DNA of 64,000 nt, from NCBI RefSeq assembly GCF_902686445.1, contig NC_062214.1:50503177-50567176 (forward strand), in the 5' to 3' direction. Positions 24,178-34,922 of this stretch are shown here, in pieces (position 1 is the stretch's first letter; the number at the start of each line of letters is the position of its first letter). A program made the translations under genes and the position numbers. The DNA comes from Sciurus carolinensis. Lineage: Eukaryota > Chordata > Mammalia > Rodentia > Sciuridae. Under the pieces are notes generated by a model, which searched no databases, was not told where the DNA came from, and was given only the letters and a program-made list of their open reading frames with translations.

Positions 24178-24385
24178 TGTGCTTCCTACCACAAAGTAAG
24201 ACCATATATACAAGCAGTCAGTAACTGCATTCATTGTATGTGCATATGCACATCCCTGTGGAGGTTCATGTGTGCCCATGGAAAGCATGTTGGAGACTTT
24301 ATTCTGCTGGAGTATCATGTCTTAATTTTTTATGCCTAATTAAATCCATAGGCACATGGGAATACTTAAAAAACTTCAATACTGT

Positions 24386-24586
24386 TTTTTTCTTTTTTGC
24401 AGTGCTAGGGATTGAACCCAAGGGTATGCTTTACCTCTGAACTATACCCCCTGGCCCTTTTTACTTTTAAATTTGAGACAGGGTCTGGCTAAGTTGCCCA
24501 GGCTGGCCTCGAACTTCCTCGTTATCCTCCTGCCCTCAGGTTCCTGAGGTGCTTGAATTACAGGAGTACACCACCATACCCAGCTT
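24386..24586 (-). mobile_element. Composite SINE upstream of the bHLH exon, with acceptor-like T-rich end
   Basis: The reversed poly-A tail and ID-like end read TTTTTTTCTTTTTTGCAG followed by TGCTAGGGATTGAACCC. The B1-like block ends at CCACCATACCCAGC. It lies about 230 bp before exon 4. The T-rich run plus CAG at 24400-24402 resembles a 3' splice site, as is known for antisense Alu elements in primates. Confidence 0.87.
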
Positions 24587-24819
24587 TAATACTTTCTTAG
24601 GAGTTGAGGCTGAAGAGGTTCATGCTCCCCATACACAGAGACAGGAACTCTCAGAGAAAGAAGTCAGAGTGCTGCTTTGCCCAGCATGTATCCGAAGCAC
24701 TCAGTGCTTACAAGTTAGCCTCTTGCTCTTGGTCATTTGATGTGAATAATGTGCCATTTCATCCCTTTAGATAGTAACTTCTCTTTTCGCCCTCTCCTGA
24801 TCTCCTGCTTTCTGGGAAG

Positions 24820-25033
24820 AGAGAATCACAGTGAGATTGAACGGCGCAGGCGGAACAAGATGACCCAGTACATCACAGAGCTCTCTGACATGGTCCCTAC
24901 CTGCAGTGCGCTGGCCCGGAAGCCAGACAAGCTCACCATCCTCCGCATGGCTGTCTCACACATGAAGTCCATGCGGGGCACAGGGAACAAGTCTACTGAT
25001 GGCGCATACAAACCTTCCTTCCTCACCGAGCAG
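24820..25033 (+). CDS. ARNT2: ARNT2 exon 4: bHLH DNA-binding and dimerisation domain
   Basis: This 214-bp exon encodes about residues 65-136 and carries the whole bHLH domain. The basic region reads [14 protein letters not shown]. His68, Glu72 and Arg76 form the H5-E9-R13 pattern that contacts the GTG half-site of an E-box in class B bHLH proteins. Helix 1 follows ([13 protein letters not shown]), then the loop with ALARKPDK, then helix 2 ([14 protein letters not shown]). The exon ends with the linker [19 protein letters not shown]. Gln after NKMT, Met after HMKS and Lys after GTGN fit ARNT2 and not ARNT. The acceptor is GGGAAG (AG at 24818-24819), which has a purine-rich last stretch and only a weak pyrimidine tract nearby. 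The donor is GAGCAG|GTACCC. The exon ends in phase 0 and joins cleanly to exon 5. Confidence 0.98.
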
Positions 25034-25469
25034 GTACCCAGCCATTACTCATCTGTGGTCCATTCTCTTTGTCAGCGTCTTTCTAAAAGCTGGGAGAGTC
25101 ACAGAGTCATCACACTGAAATAAACTGTGTGGGTTTGAGGTTAAAGGAGGGATGAAGCCAAGAAATTTTGCTTCTACTCCTCAGCAAGAAGTTCTCTTCA
25201 AGAGCATGAAGTGCTTGCATCTGCTTTTATAGTCCCCATGTACCTTAATGAGGCATCCCTCAAAAAAGATACCATGCATTTGAACAATGACCTATGGTAA
25301 CATAAGAAGAAGTTAGTTAAAGACATAATCTTGAGTGCTAGAATAGGTGAAGATGATCATCCTCTGAGAACCATGGTAGCAGTGATGATGGCAATGAGGG
25401 TCATTGCTACTAGCACAAGCAGGTATTTGCAGGACCTGGTCTGAATCATATCTCTCCATATATTGTTTG

Positions 25470-25625
25470 ATTTACTCCTTATTCCAGTTCAGTGGATAAA
25501 CCACTATGATTCATCCCTGTTTTATAGATGAAGAAATTAGGCTTAGAAAGAATCAGTAAATTGTCCAAGGTCATTCAGCTGCTAAGTGACAGAGCCAGGA
25601 GTTGGTTCAATGGAGACATGTTTCA
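25470..25625 (-). mobile_element. MIR SINE fragment
   Basis: The antisense order TGTTTTATAGATGAAGAAAT, TTGTCCAAGGTCATTCAGCT and GCTAAGTGACAGAGCCAGG is a clear MIR match. Confidence 0.8.
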
Positions 25626-25642
25626 GTGACCCAAAAGCCATA

Positions 25643-25830
25643 CTTTTTTTTCAGTATTGGGTTTGAACCCAGAGGTACTCTACCACTGAACTACACCTCA
25701 GCCCTTCTTATTTTTTACTTCGAGATAGGGTCTCACTAAGTTGCTGAGACTGGCCTAGAACTTGTGATCCTCTTGCCTCAGCCTCCTGAGTCACTGGGAT
25801 TACAGTTGTGTACCACCATGCCCAACCACC
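25643..25830 (-). mobile_element. Composite B1-like/ID-like SINE downstream of the bHLH exon
   Basis: It begins ACTTTTTTTTCAGTATTGGG, continues GAACTACACCTCAGCCC and GAGATAGGGTCTCACTAAG, and ends CACTGGGATTACAG, TACCACCATGCCCAACC. Like the copy at 24386 it has an acceptor-like T-rich start. It lies about 610 bp past exon 4. Confidence 0.88.
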
Positions 25831-25924
25831 CCAAAACTTATTTTTTAACTCCTATAAAGTCTTTGAATATTTGGGAAGAAGAAACACATGTGACAGTATC
25901 TTCTAATGGATTTACATGAGCCAG

Positions 25925-26095
25925 AAGGCCTGTGTTCAGGGTCCTGGTACTTACATGCTCCTGTCACAGGGCAGATCAGCAAATGCTCTGTGTTTCAGTT
26001 TGCTCATCTGTAATAAAGATAAAGCTTTTTGACTTTCTGACTCTAGAAGCTTTTGCAGGATAAATGAGGCAGTGCATTTGAAAGCAATTCGCATA
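25925..26095 (+). mobile_element. MIR SINE fragment
   Basis: The sense MIR order is visible, with TGTTTCAGTTTGCTCATCTG and AGGATAAATGAGGCAGTGCA separated by a diverged middle. Confidence 0.7.
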
Positions 26096-26969
26096 TGACA
26101 GAAGGGAGAAAAGGCAAAATTATGTAGTTGACAGGGAGTGCAGTTAGGAAGTGCAAAAGTATGTGCAGTGTAGCATCCTAAGTAATGGAATGTTCAACAA
26201 GACCAGAGCATGTGAGCAAAAAAGAGGTAGAGCAGATGTGACAGGGTTTCATCAGGACCACTTCTCAGGACAGAGACAGCATTGACAGACTATGAAGGAA
26301 CCACAGGATGTATATAAGAATAGTAGAGCAGAGGGACTTCATAAAAGGGGACAGTGAGCACAGAACCTCAGAGGGAGGAATGAAGGTGAGTTATTTGTAC
26401 TTCTAGAGCTGAGAATCTTCATGTTGTAGGAGTAAGGTTAGAAAAAGAACAAGGAAGAAGAACCAACATTTTTTACTGTCTGTTCTGTAACATACATTTT
26501 AGCAAGTGCTAAATAATCCCTTTGAAACCTTCCCAAGGTCATGTGATCTGTTGCTTTGGAGGTGTTGGGAAAGTATGCTAGTGGTCACATGAGGACACGG
26601 AACATAGTGGTTCAGGACATGGGCTTCAAGCCTTGTTTCCACCTCCATAAAAAAACAAATGCAGTGATTATCCCATCTCCTGCAGATGAGGTCATCAACA
26701 CAGTGAATGTAGACTGCTTGGAGGATAATAAAGAATGAATGGCAGTTAGGTAACCAGATAAATTTATTAAGCATGCCAACTGCTAGGGTCAGTAGAAAGC
26801 TTTTTTCTCTACATTTCTTCATTCCTTACAAAAATCCTGCAGGACCAAGATTTGAAGTAAATCCCTTTATCTCTAAGTACCTAAAGTGAAGAGATGGAGA
26901 CAGAGGAGAGAGAAGGCAGGCTATACAAGTCACATGGATCCCACCAGTGTTTCTTTCTGGGTTATGTGG

Positions 26970-27185
26970 AAGATGATGACACATACACTTATGGAGTACC
27001 TTCTGTGTGCCAGGCCAGTCCTTCATACACCTCAATTAATCTCTGAAAATCTCATTGAAAACAGAGCTGCGTGAAATACTGGAAGCCAAGGACATTAAGT
27101 ATCCTGCCCACAGTTGCTCAGCTAAGTGAAAGAGCCATGGAGGACGATCTCCTTTTACTCTAAAATCCCTGCTCTTAACCCCTGT
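26970..27185 (-). mobile_element. MIR SINE fragment
   Basis: The antisense MIR begins with ACACTTATGGAGTACCTTCT and GTGTGCCAGGCCAGTCC and ends with GTTGCTCAGCTAAGTGAAAG and a CTGCTCTTAACCCCTG end. The middle is diverged. Confidence 0.75.
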
Positions 27186-28898
27186 CATCTGTTCAAGTGG
27201 AGGAGAGGGACAGGGTCAGTTCTGGGTCCCCAACACAGAACCTTGGTTATGAATAATGAGCTCCCAGGAAATGAACCTTGGGGATGAGGTGATATGAAGA
27301 GGGGTCTGTGATGAGAGTGGTGCAAATGGATAAAAACGTGAATACGTAAGCAAAGTCATTTAGGCTCTTCCAGTGGCAGAGTTCTCCACTTCCTCAGACA
27401 TCCTGCTTCATTATTTTTTCCTGTTGGAAAAATCTTCCCAATACTGAAAATAAAAATGCTTACCCTGTCCTCGGAACTGAGTAAGCATCTGGGAGACCCA
27501 GAACCACAGAAGTGCAAAGTATGGGAAATGGGCAAAATAAACTTTTCCTTAAAATACACTGTAGAATCTCCTTCCTCCCTGGGTTCCCAGGCTAAGGACG
27601 TTTGAATTTCTCTCCAGGCAAATACTCAGGGACATTCACAAAGCTCCTCAGGTCCTGTTTCCATAGATCAGCATCTTCTAGGTTTTGGGTCCCTGAAACT
27701 TCCTTAGGGACTGGGACATAGGATAGGACTACAGCCTTCAGATCAATGAACGGACTGAAGAGCATTTACCTTCACTCAGGGGGCCCTTGCCACATTTTAT
27801 GGTAATGCTTCCACATATGATTATACTTGAACAAAGGATTCACAGCAAAAGATGCTTGCTAATTGCTAACCCAGAAGGATGCCTTTGTTCTTTGGGGTCT
27901 TATCAGTGTGCAAGGTGGTGGGAAGGGAGCTATGGACTCTACTGCATCAGAAGAGTTAAATTTTCAACTGCTGCAGGTATGGAATCTCTTTCATTCACTA
28001 GGAAATGGCTCCTTAGCTTGATGTGAAAACAGTGTGGAGAGCTACACTTGAGCTACCTTTAGGTCCTACAAAGAAAAGACATCTCATCTTAGCAAAGTTG
28101 ATTTTACCCCATCTGTGTCCCTCTGGGGATGATGGCAAAGCTTCCTGCTGCCCGTTCATTGATTCTGAACCACTTTCTTCCTGCCTTCAATGAAAATCAT
28201 GACTCTGGCTACCTGTGTGATCCCAAAGCTGATCCTTCTAACCTCTTCTCACTGTAAAGTGATATGGATAGTACTGTATGTCCTGCTGCCTCTTGGGCTA
28301 CTCTGAGAGTCTGTCAAGAGTCCTGCAATGGTTGTCAGCATTCTGAAGCATGACAGACATGCAGAAGTAAGGGGATACTCACTTCCCAGGCCAGCGTTCA
28401 GCTCAGAAATGCAGGAAGAGTGTACTATCTGTGTGGCAGGCACTGGCAGGAGATGCAAGCTCTCTTTCCTGTTCTCCTTACCCTCCTGTTTTCCTTTCCT
28501 CCCTTTTATCCAGCACCTTTTGTGCCAGGCACTATGTTCTGGGCACTTCTGCTGCAATAACATGATAGTGGTTGCAACATGTGGGTGGAACTGCTCATTC
28601 TTCTGGCAACCCAACACCTGGTGATCACTGCCTGCTTTCCCATTCCCCTAACCTGAAAATGTCCTCTCTTTCTAAGAGGATTGGTTAAGACAGGGCTGAC
28701 AGTATTCAGTGTCTGTGTCTTAGGGACAGTGGGAATTTTGTGCTTTTTCTAATTTATATTCCAGTAAAATTAACACTAACTTCCCAAACAAAAAAATTTG
28801 TGCACCAAAATGAGTATCCAAATAAATGAAGTTAAGGGTTGCATTTAATTGGTCTAAATCTGTCAATACATTGTGCTAATCAGTCTTCTTCTTTGCAG

Positions 28899-29112
28899 GA
28901 ACTGAAGCATCTCATCTTGGAAGCAGCTGATGGATTTCTGTTTGTAGTGGCAGCTGAAACAGGGCGAGTGATATACGTGTCTGACTCTGTCACCCCTGTT
29001 CTCAACCAGCCCCAGTCAGAGTGGTTTGGGAGCACCCTTTATGAACAGGTGCATCCTGACGATGTGGAGAAGCTGAGAGAGCAGCTGTGCACCTCAGAAA
29101 ATTCCATGACAG
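28899..29112 (+). CDS. ARNT2: ARNT2 exon 5: PAS-A domain, first part
   Basis: This 214-bp exon encodes about residues 137-207 and the first base of codon 208. It starts with [20 protein letters not shown] and runs through a PAS core ([16 protein letters not shown], then the [14 protein letters not shown] turn) to the [12 protein letters not shown] segment. PAS-A mediates selective heterodimer formation with class I partners. VVAAE, where ARNT has IVSCE, and the Glu in [11 protein letters not shown] confirm ARNT2 over ARNT. The acceptor is CTTCTTTGCAG with a strong pyrimidine tract, and the donor is ACAG|GTCAGT. The exon opens in phase 0, matching the end of exon 4. The trailing G plus GC of exon 6 gives Gly208. 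Confidence 0.98.
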
Positions 29113-30109
29113 GTCAGTAGGCTCCTTCTACAAGGCTCTTTGGTCCTAGAAAAATATTCTTCCAGTAGACATACTAAGAAGTTGGTTGTCACAAAAAGCT
29201 TCCTCAAGATGAGAAGATGCACTTTACTTAGTATGTCTTTTACCCTGTAACATTTTAAAAATCCATTTTTAATATATTACTTTCCCTATATTTTACATGT
29301 AGTAAGGTCACATTTCCGCTGGAAGTCGTCATTGATACCTTCATTAGACCCACATGCTCTGTAATGAAATTTGTGCAGCAAGTGAGTGATTATTTGTGAT
29401 CCTGATTCTAGACAATTACTACCCAGATCTTAGTTACCTGAAATATAGTTTCTTATTAAAATATTTGAATACAGTCTGTTCTTATGTAATCTAACATACA
29501 CAGTCTTTTTAAAAAATCACTGCAGTATTCAGAAGAGTGCAGTAAAAACTTAAGGACTCATGGGAGTAAAGTGGGTTAGGAGTATAACACTCAATAATTT
29601 GTCAGTAGCAGATAAAAGCAAAGATAGGAACTTATAAAAAAAATGCTAGCACAGCTTTACATGTGCTAAATGGTTAAGAAATTTATGATGAGTACTAAAT
29701 AGGGCACTTAACCTTGAAAATAACCCAAAGTTTGCTTGTGGAAGTGGGTCTCAGAAGGTGTTGCCATTTGTGTGTTATCTTGAAATGATGGAAGGACAGG
29801 TGTGTGAAACCAGAGGGAGGTTTTTAATATCAAATGAAGACCAGTGTAGCTTATATCAGGTTGAGCATTTTGTGTTGTGTGCATTTTGTGTGGTTTGGTT
29901 CAGTTGAGCACAGTCTTTTGTGTTCATCTAGTATCTCTCACAGATAAGCAAACACAAAATTCACATTATGCTCAAATACATTATTCCCTAATATATTAGC
30001 CAAATTGAAACAAACTTACATTTTTATAACAAGAGTTATACATGCATTATACTAAGATTTGCATTCTGCTGTATGACAAATCCATTTGTGCTGTGTCATT
30101 CTCCCTCAT

Positions 30110-30215
30110 GTATCAAGCTGCTGAAGTTCACTTTTGTGTCTTTCCACAATGCCTAATCAGTGCTTTGCACATAGTAAGAATTTGGCAGATGCTTGATAAG
30201 CAACTGAGTCAGTTT
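30110..30215 (+). mobile_element. L2/MIR 3'-end-like fragment
   Basis: CAGTGCTTTGCACATAGTAA followed by GAATTTGGCAGATGCTTGA resembles the shared L2/MIR 3' end. It is short and the assignment is tentative. Confidence 0.4.
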
Positions 30216-30234
30216 TTTGCTCATTGTCATTGAC

Positions 30235-30570
30235 TCAGGCCACCTGACAAATACCACAGATTGTTGACTTGACAGAAATTTATTTCTCACGCTTCTAGAG
30301 ATTAGGAAGTCCAAGATCAAGCAACTTGTGTCTGGTGAGGAACAACTTTTTGGTTCTTATATGGAACCTTCTAGCTGTGTCCTTTTAAGGTAGATAGGGC
30401 AAATTATCTATCTAGCTCCTCTTCTATAAGGGCGCTAATCAAAATCATGAGGGCCCCACCCTCACGACCTAATCACCTTCCAAAAGCCCACCTCCTGATA
30501 CCATTAACTTGGGGTTAGGATTTTAAAACATGAATTTGGAATCAACCATTCAGCTCATTGTAGCCAAGAT
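30235..30570 (-). mobile_element. MaLR (MLT1-type) LTR
   Basis: The antisense LTR reads ACAGAAATTTATTTCTCACG, GGAAGTCCAAGATCAAGCA, GCCCCACCCTCACGACCTAA and CCACCTCCTGATACCATTAA, which is the MLT1 order. No gene is present in this old LTR. A second piece of the same class lies directly downstream. Confidence 0.8.
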
Positions 30571-30574
30571 CGTG

Positions 30575-30825
30575 GTGGCACCAGGGTTGATTTCTCCTGA
30601 GGCCTCTTTCCTTGGTTTACAAATTGTTGCCTTTTCTTTGAGTCCTCACATGGTCTTTCATCTGTGCATATATTCCCACTGTCCCTCCTTTTTGTAAGTC
30701 ATATTGAATTAAGGCCTACCCCATGACCTCATTTTGCCTTAATTACTTCTTTAAAGGCCTTATCTTTAATTGTAGCCACATTCTAAGGTTCTTGGGGGTT
30801 AGGGCTTCAAAATTGATTTTTTAAT
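30575..30825 (-). mobile_element. Second MaLR-type LTR fragment
   Basis: GTTGATTTCTCCTGAGGCCT, AGTCCTCACATGGTCTTTCA, ATGACCTCATTTTGCCTTAA and TTCTTGGGGGTTAGGGCTTC follow the antisense order of MaLR LTRs. It belongs to a different subfamily or copy from its left neighbour. Confidence 0.65.
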
Positions 30826-30981
30826 GGTGGCAGGGAGGCACAATTCTACTGATAACACATGATAAGCCTGAATCAGATGTTGCCAAAAGTGGCAAGAGTA
30901 CAGTGTTGCTGGATGATAATAGTGATTTTCTCAATGTTGATGATCACTGCTTTATGTAGGAGGGAGAAGACAGAGTTAGGG

Positions 30982-31066
30982 TGTGAGAACTGGGTATAGT
31001 TTTATCCATCTCTCTGTCTCCTTACATTGTGACACATCGCCTGCAGGAGCTTCATCCACATCCTTG
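30982..31066 (+). repeat. Copy 1 of an 85-bp direct repeat
   Basis: This copy shares TGTGAGA-CTGGGTATAG through CATCCACATCCTTG with 31834-31917. I count two substitutions and one 1-base indel between the copies. Copy 1 carries ACACATCGC where copy 2 carries ACGCATCAC. Confidence 0.93.
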
Positions 31067-31804
31067 CAAAACAATGATGCTAATGCAGCCTCACAAAGAT
31101 TTGTTCTGCTTCCCCCATTCCCTTCATTGAATTAGAGAACTCCATATAGAAATCCTAAGAAACACATATAATAAAGTGACATATTTGGGAGGAATATGAA
31201 AGGGAAAGCAAATCCACCAGCAAACATTGGTTTGACAGCTGAAATCACCTCCTCTGGAAAGAGCTATCTTTCCAGCTGACCACAGGATGTGGCTTTTTGA
31301 AACAGCCCCCAAGACCCTGATGTCATGGGAAGTGGAGGTCAAGGGCAGGAAAGGCTCCAGTGATGGGTATGACTGACTCACCAGGGTTGGGTGGACATTG
31401 CTATTTGTGTAAAGTCTTAACACACAAGTGTTAAGTGGCAGTGTGAACCGTATTTGGAGGGGATGCTTGGCAGTGGCCATGACACCTAGGGCTGGTGTAG
31501 TGCAAGAAGTCCTCCAAGATGTCAGAGGAATCCCTGTGAATGGTGAATAGCCAGATCTCTGAGCACTTCTGGTCAGGCTCCTCTTGAGAGGAATAGTTTG
31601 GGGCTGGAGAAGTGGGTTCTTATGCTCAGGGCAGAGGTGGACAGGGTCTCTCAGAGCTGCAGAGAGTGTATGTGAGTACCAGGACAGAGTCTGAAAACCT
31701 GTTGAGAAAGCCTGGAAGAGCTCCTTGTAGCTGGTACATGGCCATGTCTCAGGGTTCACTGGTGTTCAGGACAAGGCAGGAGCTGACCTTTGTACATCAC
31801 TGAC

Positions 31805-31835
31805 CAATATGTAGGTGTGATACACCTACATATTG
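31805..31835. repeat. Perfect 14-bp inverted repeat with a 3-base loop
   Basis: The left arm CAATATGTAGGTGT at 31805-31818 is the exact reverse complement of ACACCTACATATTG at 31822-31835; the loop is GAT. It overlaps the first two bases of copy 2 of the 85-bp direct repeat. Confidence 0.95.
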
Positions 31836-31917
31836 TGAGACTGGGTATAGTTTTATCCATCTCTCTGTCTCCTTACATTGTGACGCATCACCTGCAGGAG
31901 CTTCATCCACATCCTTG
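31834..31917 (+). repeat. Copy 2 of the 85-bp direct repeat
   Basis: This copy begins directly at the right end of the hairpin at 31805-31835 and ends at TCCTTG, after which the two copies diverge completely. The intervening 767 bases are unique as far as I can see. Confidence 0.93.
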
Positions 31918-34847
31918 ATTCTTGCACTAGGGTTTCTCAAACTCTCCTGTCCCTGAATTTTAGGCCAGAAAGAGGTGACATGGTCTACTTTGGGGGATTC
32001 AGGCTGAGAGGGTGTTGGGGCAGGGAGCCAGGCAGGGAATGGGGGTGGCTTAACTTGAGTAACCTGACCCTTTATCCTCTGAGCCTCTTGGCCAATAGGA
32101 AGTTCACCTTTCATTTGTTGGATGTGCAGGACCACTTGCACCAAACATGGGGAGCTGTGTGTACACAGTGGGACAGAGACAGGGACAAGATGCTGGCCTA
32201 CAGTGGGGCCTGCAGCCACCTGCTAGCTCAGGGCCCCAGCATTATGATTCTTGCCCAGAGGTGCTGTATCTGGGTGGGGATGGTGTATTTCTCTGCTGAA
32301 TTAAGTCTTTCGCCAACTGAGAAATGGTGACAAATGGTGGGTGAGAAGGTATATAAATATATAAAAAGATATGTAGATCTCCTTGGAAGCATCATGGAGC
32401 AATATGGACCACTGCGATGATTTGATTCACCTGTGAATAAACACTGGATCCTGTGTTAGGAGAGAGTGGGGGAGTCCTCACCTAACAACAGCAGCATTGC
32501 TAGTGAAGAAAGTGCTAGAAAGGAAGTTAGGAGCCACAGTCTTTGTTCAGGTCTTCACCTTATGATCTTGGTAAGTTCCTTTCTTCTCTGACACTTATCT
32601 TACTTATCTCTTTCCAGGAAATTCCTAACTAAGGCTCATGCCAACTCTTGCTTAAAGTTCTCAGATAGAATTTAGTTCATGATTAAGAAATGGTGGAAGG
32701 TTGTAGAAGAGGGTCTTAAAGCTGGAACAGTACCTAAACAGAAGCAATTGCTGAGGCTTAGGGCCAAGGGCTGACACGTTTCTGGGACACCTCCTTTCAA
32801 CTGGCAAGTGAAAGGGATCCATCAGGTCAAGTGGAATAATGCCATATGAAACCAGGCAAATCCCTTTATGAACTGCCTGGGAAGGACTGGACTTTCTTTG
32901 TGTAGGAGTGGCCCAGGATTCTAGAGGACTCAGAGGGCCAGCTTGTCTTCTTCCAAGAAACTTTCATGGTCATGGAAAAGAATGACTGTATAGCCAGCCT
33001 AGGTTCAAGTGACAGAAACTCATCCCTCACCAGCTTGGGTGAAAAATAAATTTGCTGACTCAGGTAACTGAAAAGGGATTCTGGTTTCAGGCATAGAAAG
33101 ATCCAGGTGATCAAATACCACTAAAAAAAATAGTCACTCATTAGTTCATGTTTGCAAATTTATCTATTAACCAAACTTACTTGCATCCCCAAAATTAATA
33201 TTCCCAGGGCTTTTGTGGTCATATGTGGAGTGGAAGAAATTTGGGGCAGCCTGATTGCAAATTCCTGGCTGAGGTCAAGCAAGGTCATGTTTACTGCACC
33301 TTCTTGTTTTAGCTTTTCTGTTATCAACTGGTGACCTTTTTGTGTTCTATTGGATGCCACTTTTTACTTTGCATGTTTGTGCTTTTCATGGGTGATTTAG
33401 TTGTTCAAAATGACCCAAGTATTATGCTGAATACTGTCTAGTATTAGGAAACTGCAGGAAGTCCGTAATGTGCCTTGAGGAGGAAATAGTATATATTAGA
33501 TAAACTTAATTCAAATGAGTTATAGTCTGTGAACACAATGTTAGGGAATCAACAATATATGTTAAATAAGGTGTCTCTAAACAGAAACATGCAAAAAACA
33601 GGTTATGTATTAACTGGTTGACAGGTGTGGTGACAGAGTCTCACAGGAACCAAACTCTGTATTTCTCCTAGGAGCCATGGTTCAGTATTTGCTAATTCAT
33701 TGTTCATAAGTATTTATAAAATATAGCTACCTTGAATAGTATGAATCGACTATGTGCCTTTTTCTTGATCTCTGACTGCTTTCTTCTGTGTAGGACAGAT
33801 TGTCAGACAGGCTTTTCTCATATAACAATGTGTGGCTTTGCAGCCCTAGGCTTGTGGTCAGTGGCCATGCAATGCCACAGAGGCACAGTGATTTCCTACA
33901 GAGTTTCTGCAAGTATTTCCTAGGGTTGCCTCTCTTGGCTCAGATTGGACCCCCTTCTCTACACTGACTGGTCCCTAGGACTAGGAAAACTTTGAGTCAG
34001 GATATGAGGCCTGTTTCCAAGGTATTTTGACCTAGTTGGGGAAGGTGACTCCCCAGAGGAGATGGGGTGCTGTCACCAAGAGGAGAAAGGGATGCTGGGC
34101 AGGCAGAACAAAAGGTGCACTGCGACTGGACCTGGAGAGCAAAGCTCAGAGGTGTTACAAGTGAGTCTGATGGAAAGGCGAAGTGTTCTGGAGGACAGTG
34201 CACCCAGAATGCCAGGAATATTCATATTACAAGATTCTGAGCAGAAGATGGAGTAGATGTCAAGAGTAGAGAAGGGCAGGGATCAGAAGAAAGTGCTGTG
34301 GGTAGAGGAACTGCAAAAATAACAATAGTGGATCTCTGAGAGCCCAGCCCTGTCTCTTGGAAAAGGAAGAAGGAGAGCCAAGGAGAGGTCCAGGGCATTT
34401 CAGGTGATAGCAGGGCCTCAGACTGTAACTGGATATGCCTAAGGAGTGGAGTTGAGGTCCAGTAGGAAGCAGGACAGAAAAACCATTTGGCAGGGGCCAC
34501 CCAAAGGATACAGAGTGAGCAGATTTTTTCAGTTGTCTTCTAGTGACTGGACTCTGAAAAACCTTGATCCTGATGAGCAGAAACAGGAGGTGTCTTGACA
34601 GCAAGCCTCAGCCCTGCACTGGGGAGAAAATGCCTAGATTCTAAGGTTATGGTTGTGGAAAAGGATGACTCTCCAAGACAAGGTGCATTCAGCCCATTTG
34701 ATCTGCATCACACTGCTGTAGTTTGGTTTCTACTGAACTCTCTCTGCATTCAGAGAATTGGGTCAGCATTTTAGTTCAATATAGGGAATAACTTTGAAAT
34801 AAAACTGTTCAACAGCAGAAGATGCAAGCAAATGCTGAATTTGTTTC

Positions 34848-34922
34848 TTCTTTTCTTCCTTCCTCCTTTTTTTCTCCCTCTTCCCCTTCCTTTCTTTTCT
34901 TTTTCCTCCCTTCCTCCCTCAC
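34848..34922 (+). repeat. Pyrimidine-rich tract
   Basis: About 75 bases are nearly all C/T, in TTCC, CTTT and CTCCC units with a few interruptions. It is a degenerate microsatellite. Confidence 0.85.

Larger units (their letters stand above)
14045..24819 (+). other. ARNT2: ARNT2 intron 3
   Basis: This is a 10.8-kb intron between the acidic linker exon and the bHLH exon. It holds a candidate micro-exon at 14391-14435, a CA-rich microsatellite at 16381-16443, SINEs at 18191-18375, 19399-19576 and 24386-24586, a 95-bp pyrimidine tract at 19856-19950, a MIR at about 20165-20335, a possible L2 at 22760-23230 and a Tigger-type element at 23827-24177. About 14450-18180 and 20400-22700 hold no gene that I recognise. 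The open frame at 17409-17942 on the minus strand has no recognisable domain. Confidence 0.9.
25034..28898 (+). other. ARNT2: ARNT2 intron 4
   Basis: This 3.9-kb intron separates the bHLH and PAS-A exons. MIR-like pieces lie at about 25470-25625 (minus), 25925-26095 (plus) and 26970-27185 (minus). An antisense SINE lies at 25643-25830. The rest, mainly 27200-28850, shows no gene or repeat that I can name. The short open frames around 28249-28624 overlap on opposite strands and have no domain. Confidence 0.9.

Noticed and set aside
31124..31759. A 211-residue minus-strand open frame
   Set aside because: It is the longest open frame in the window, but it has no domain or repeat pattern that I recognise, lies inside an ARNT2 intron, and has no neighbouring exon. 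Long chance frames are expected in 64 kb on six frames.
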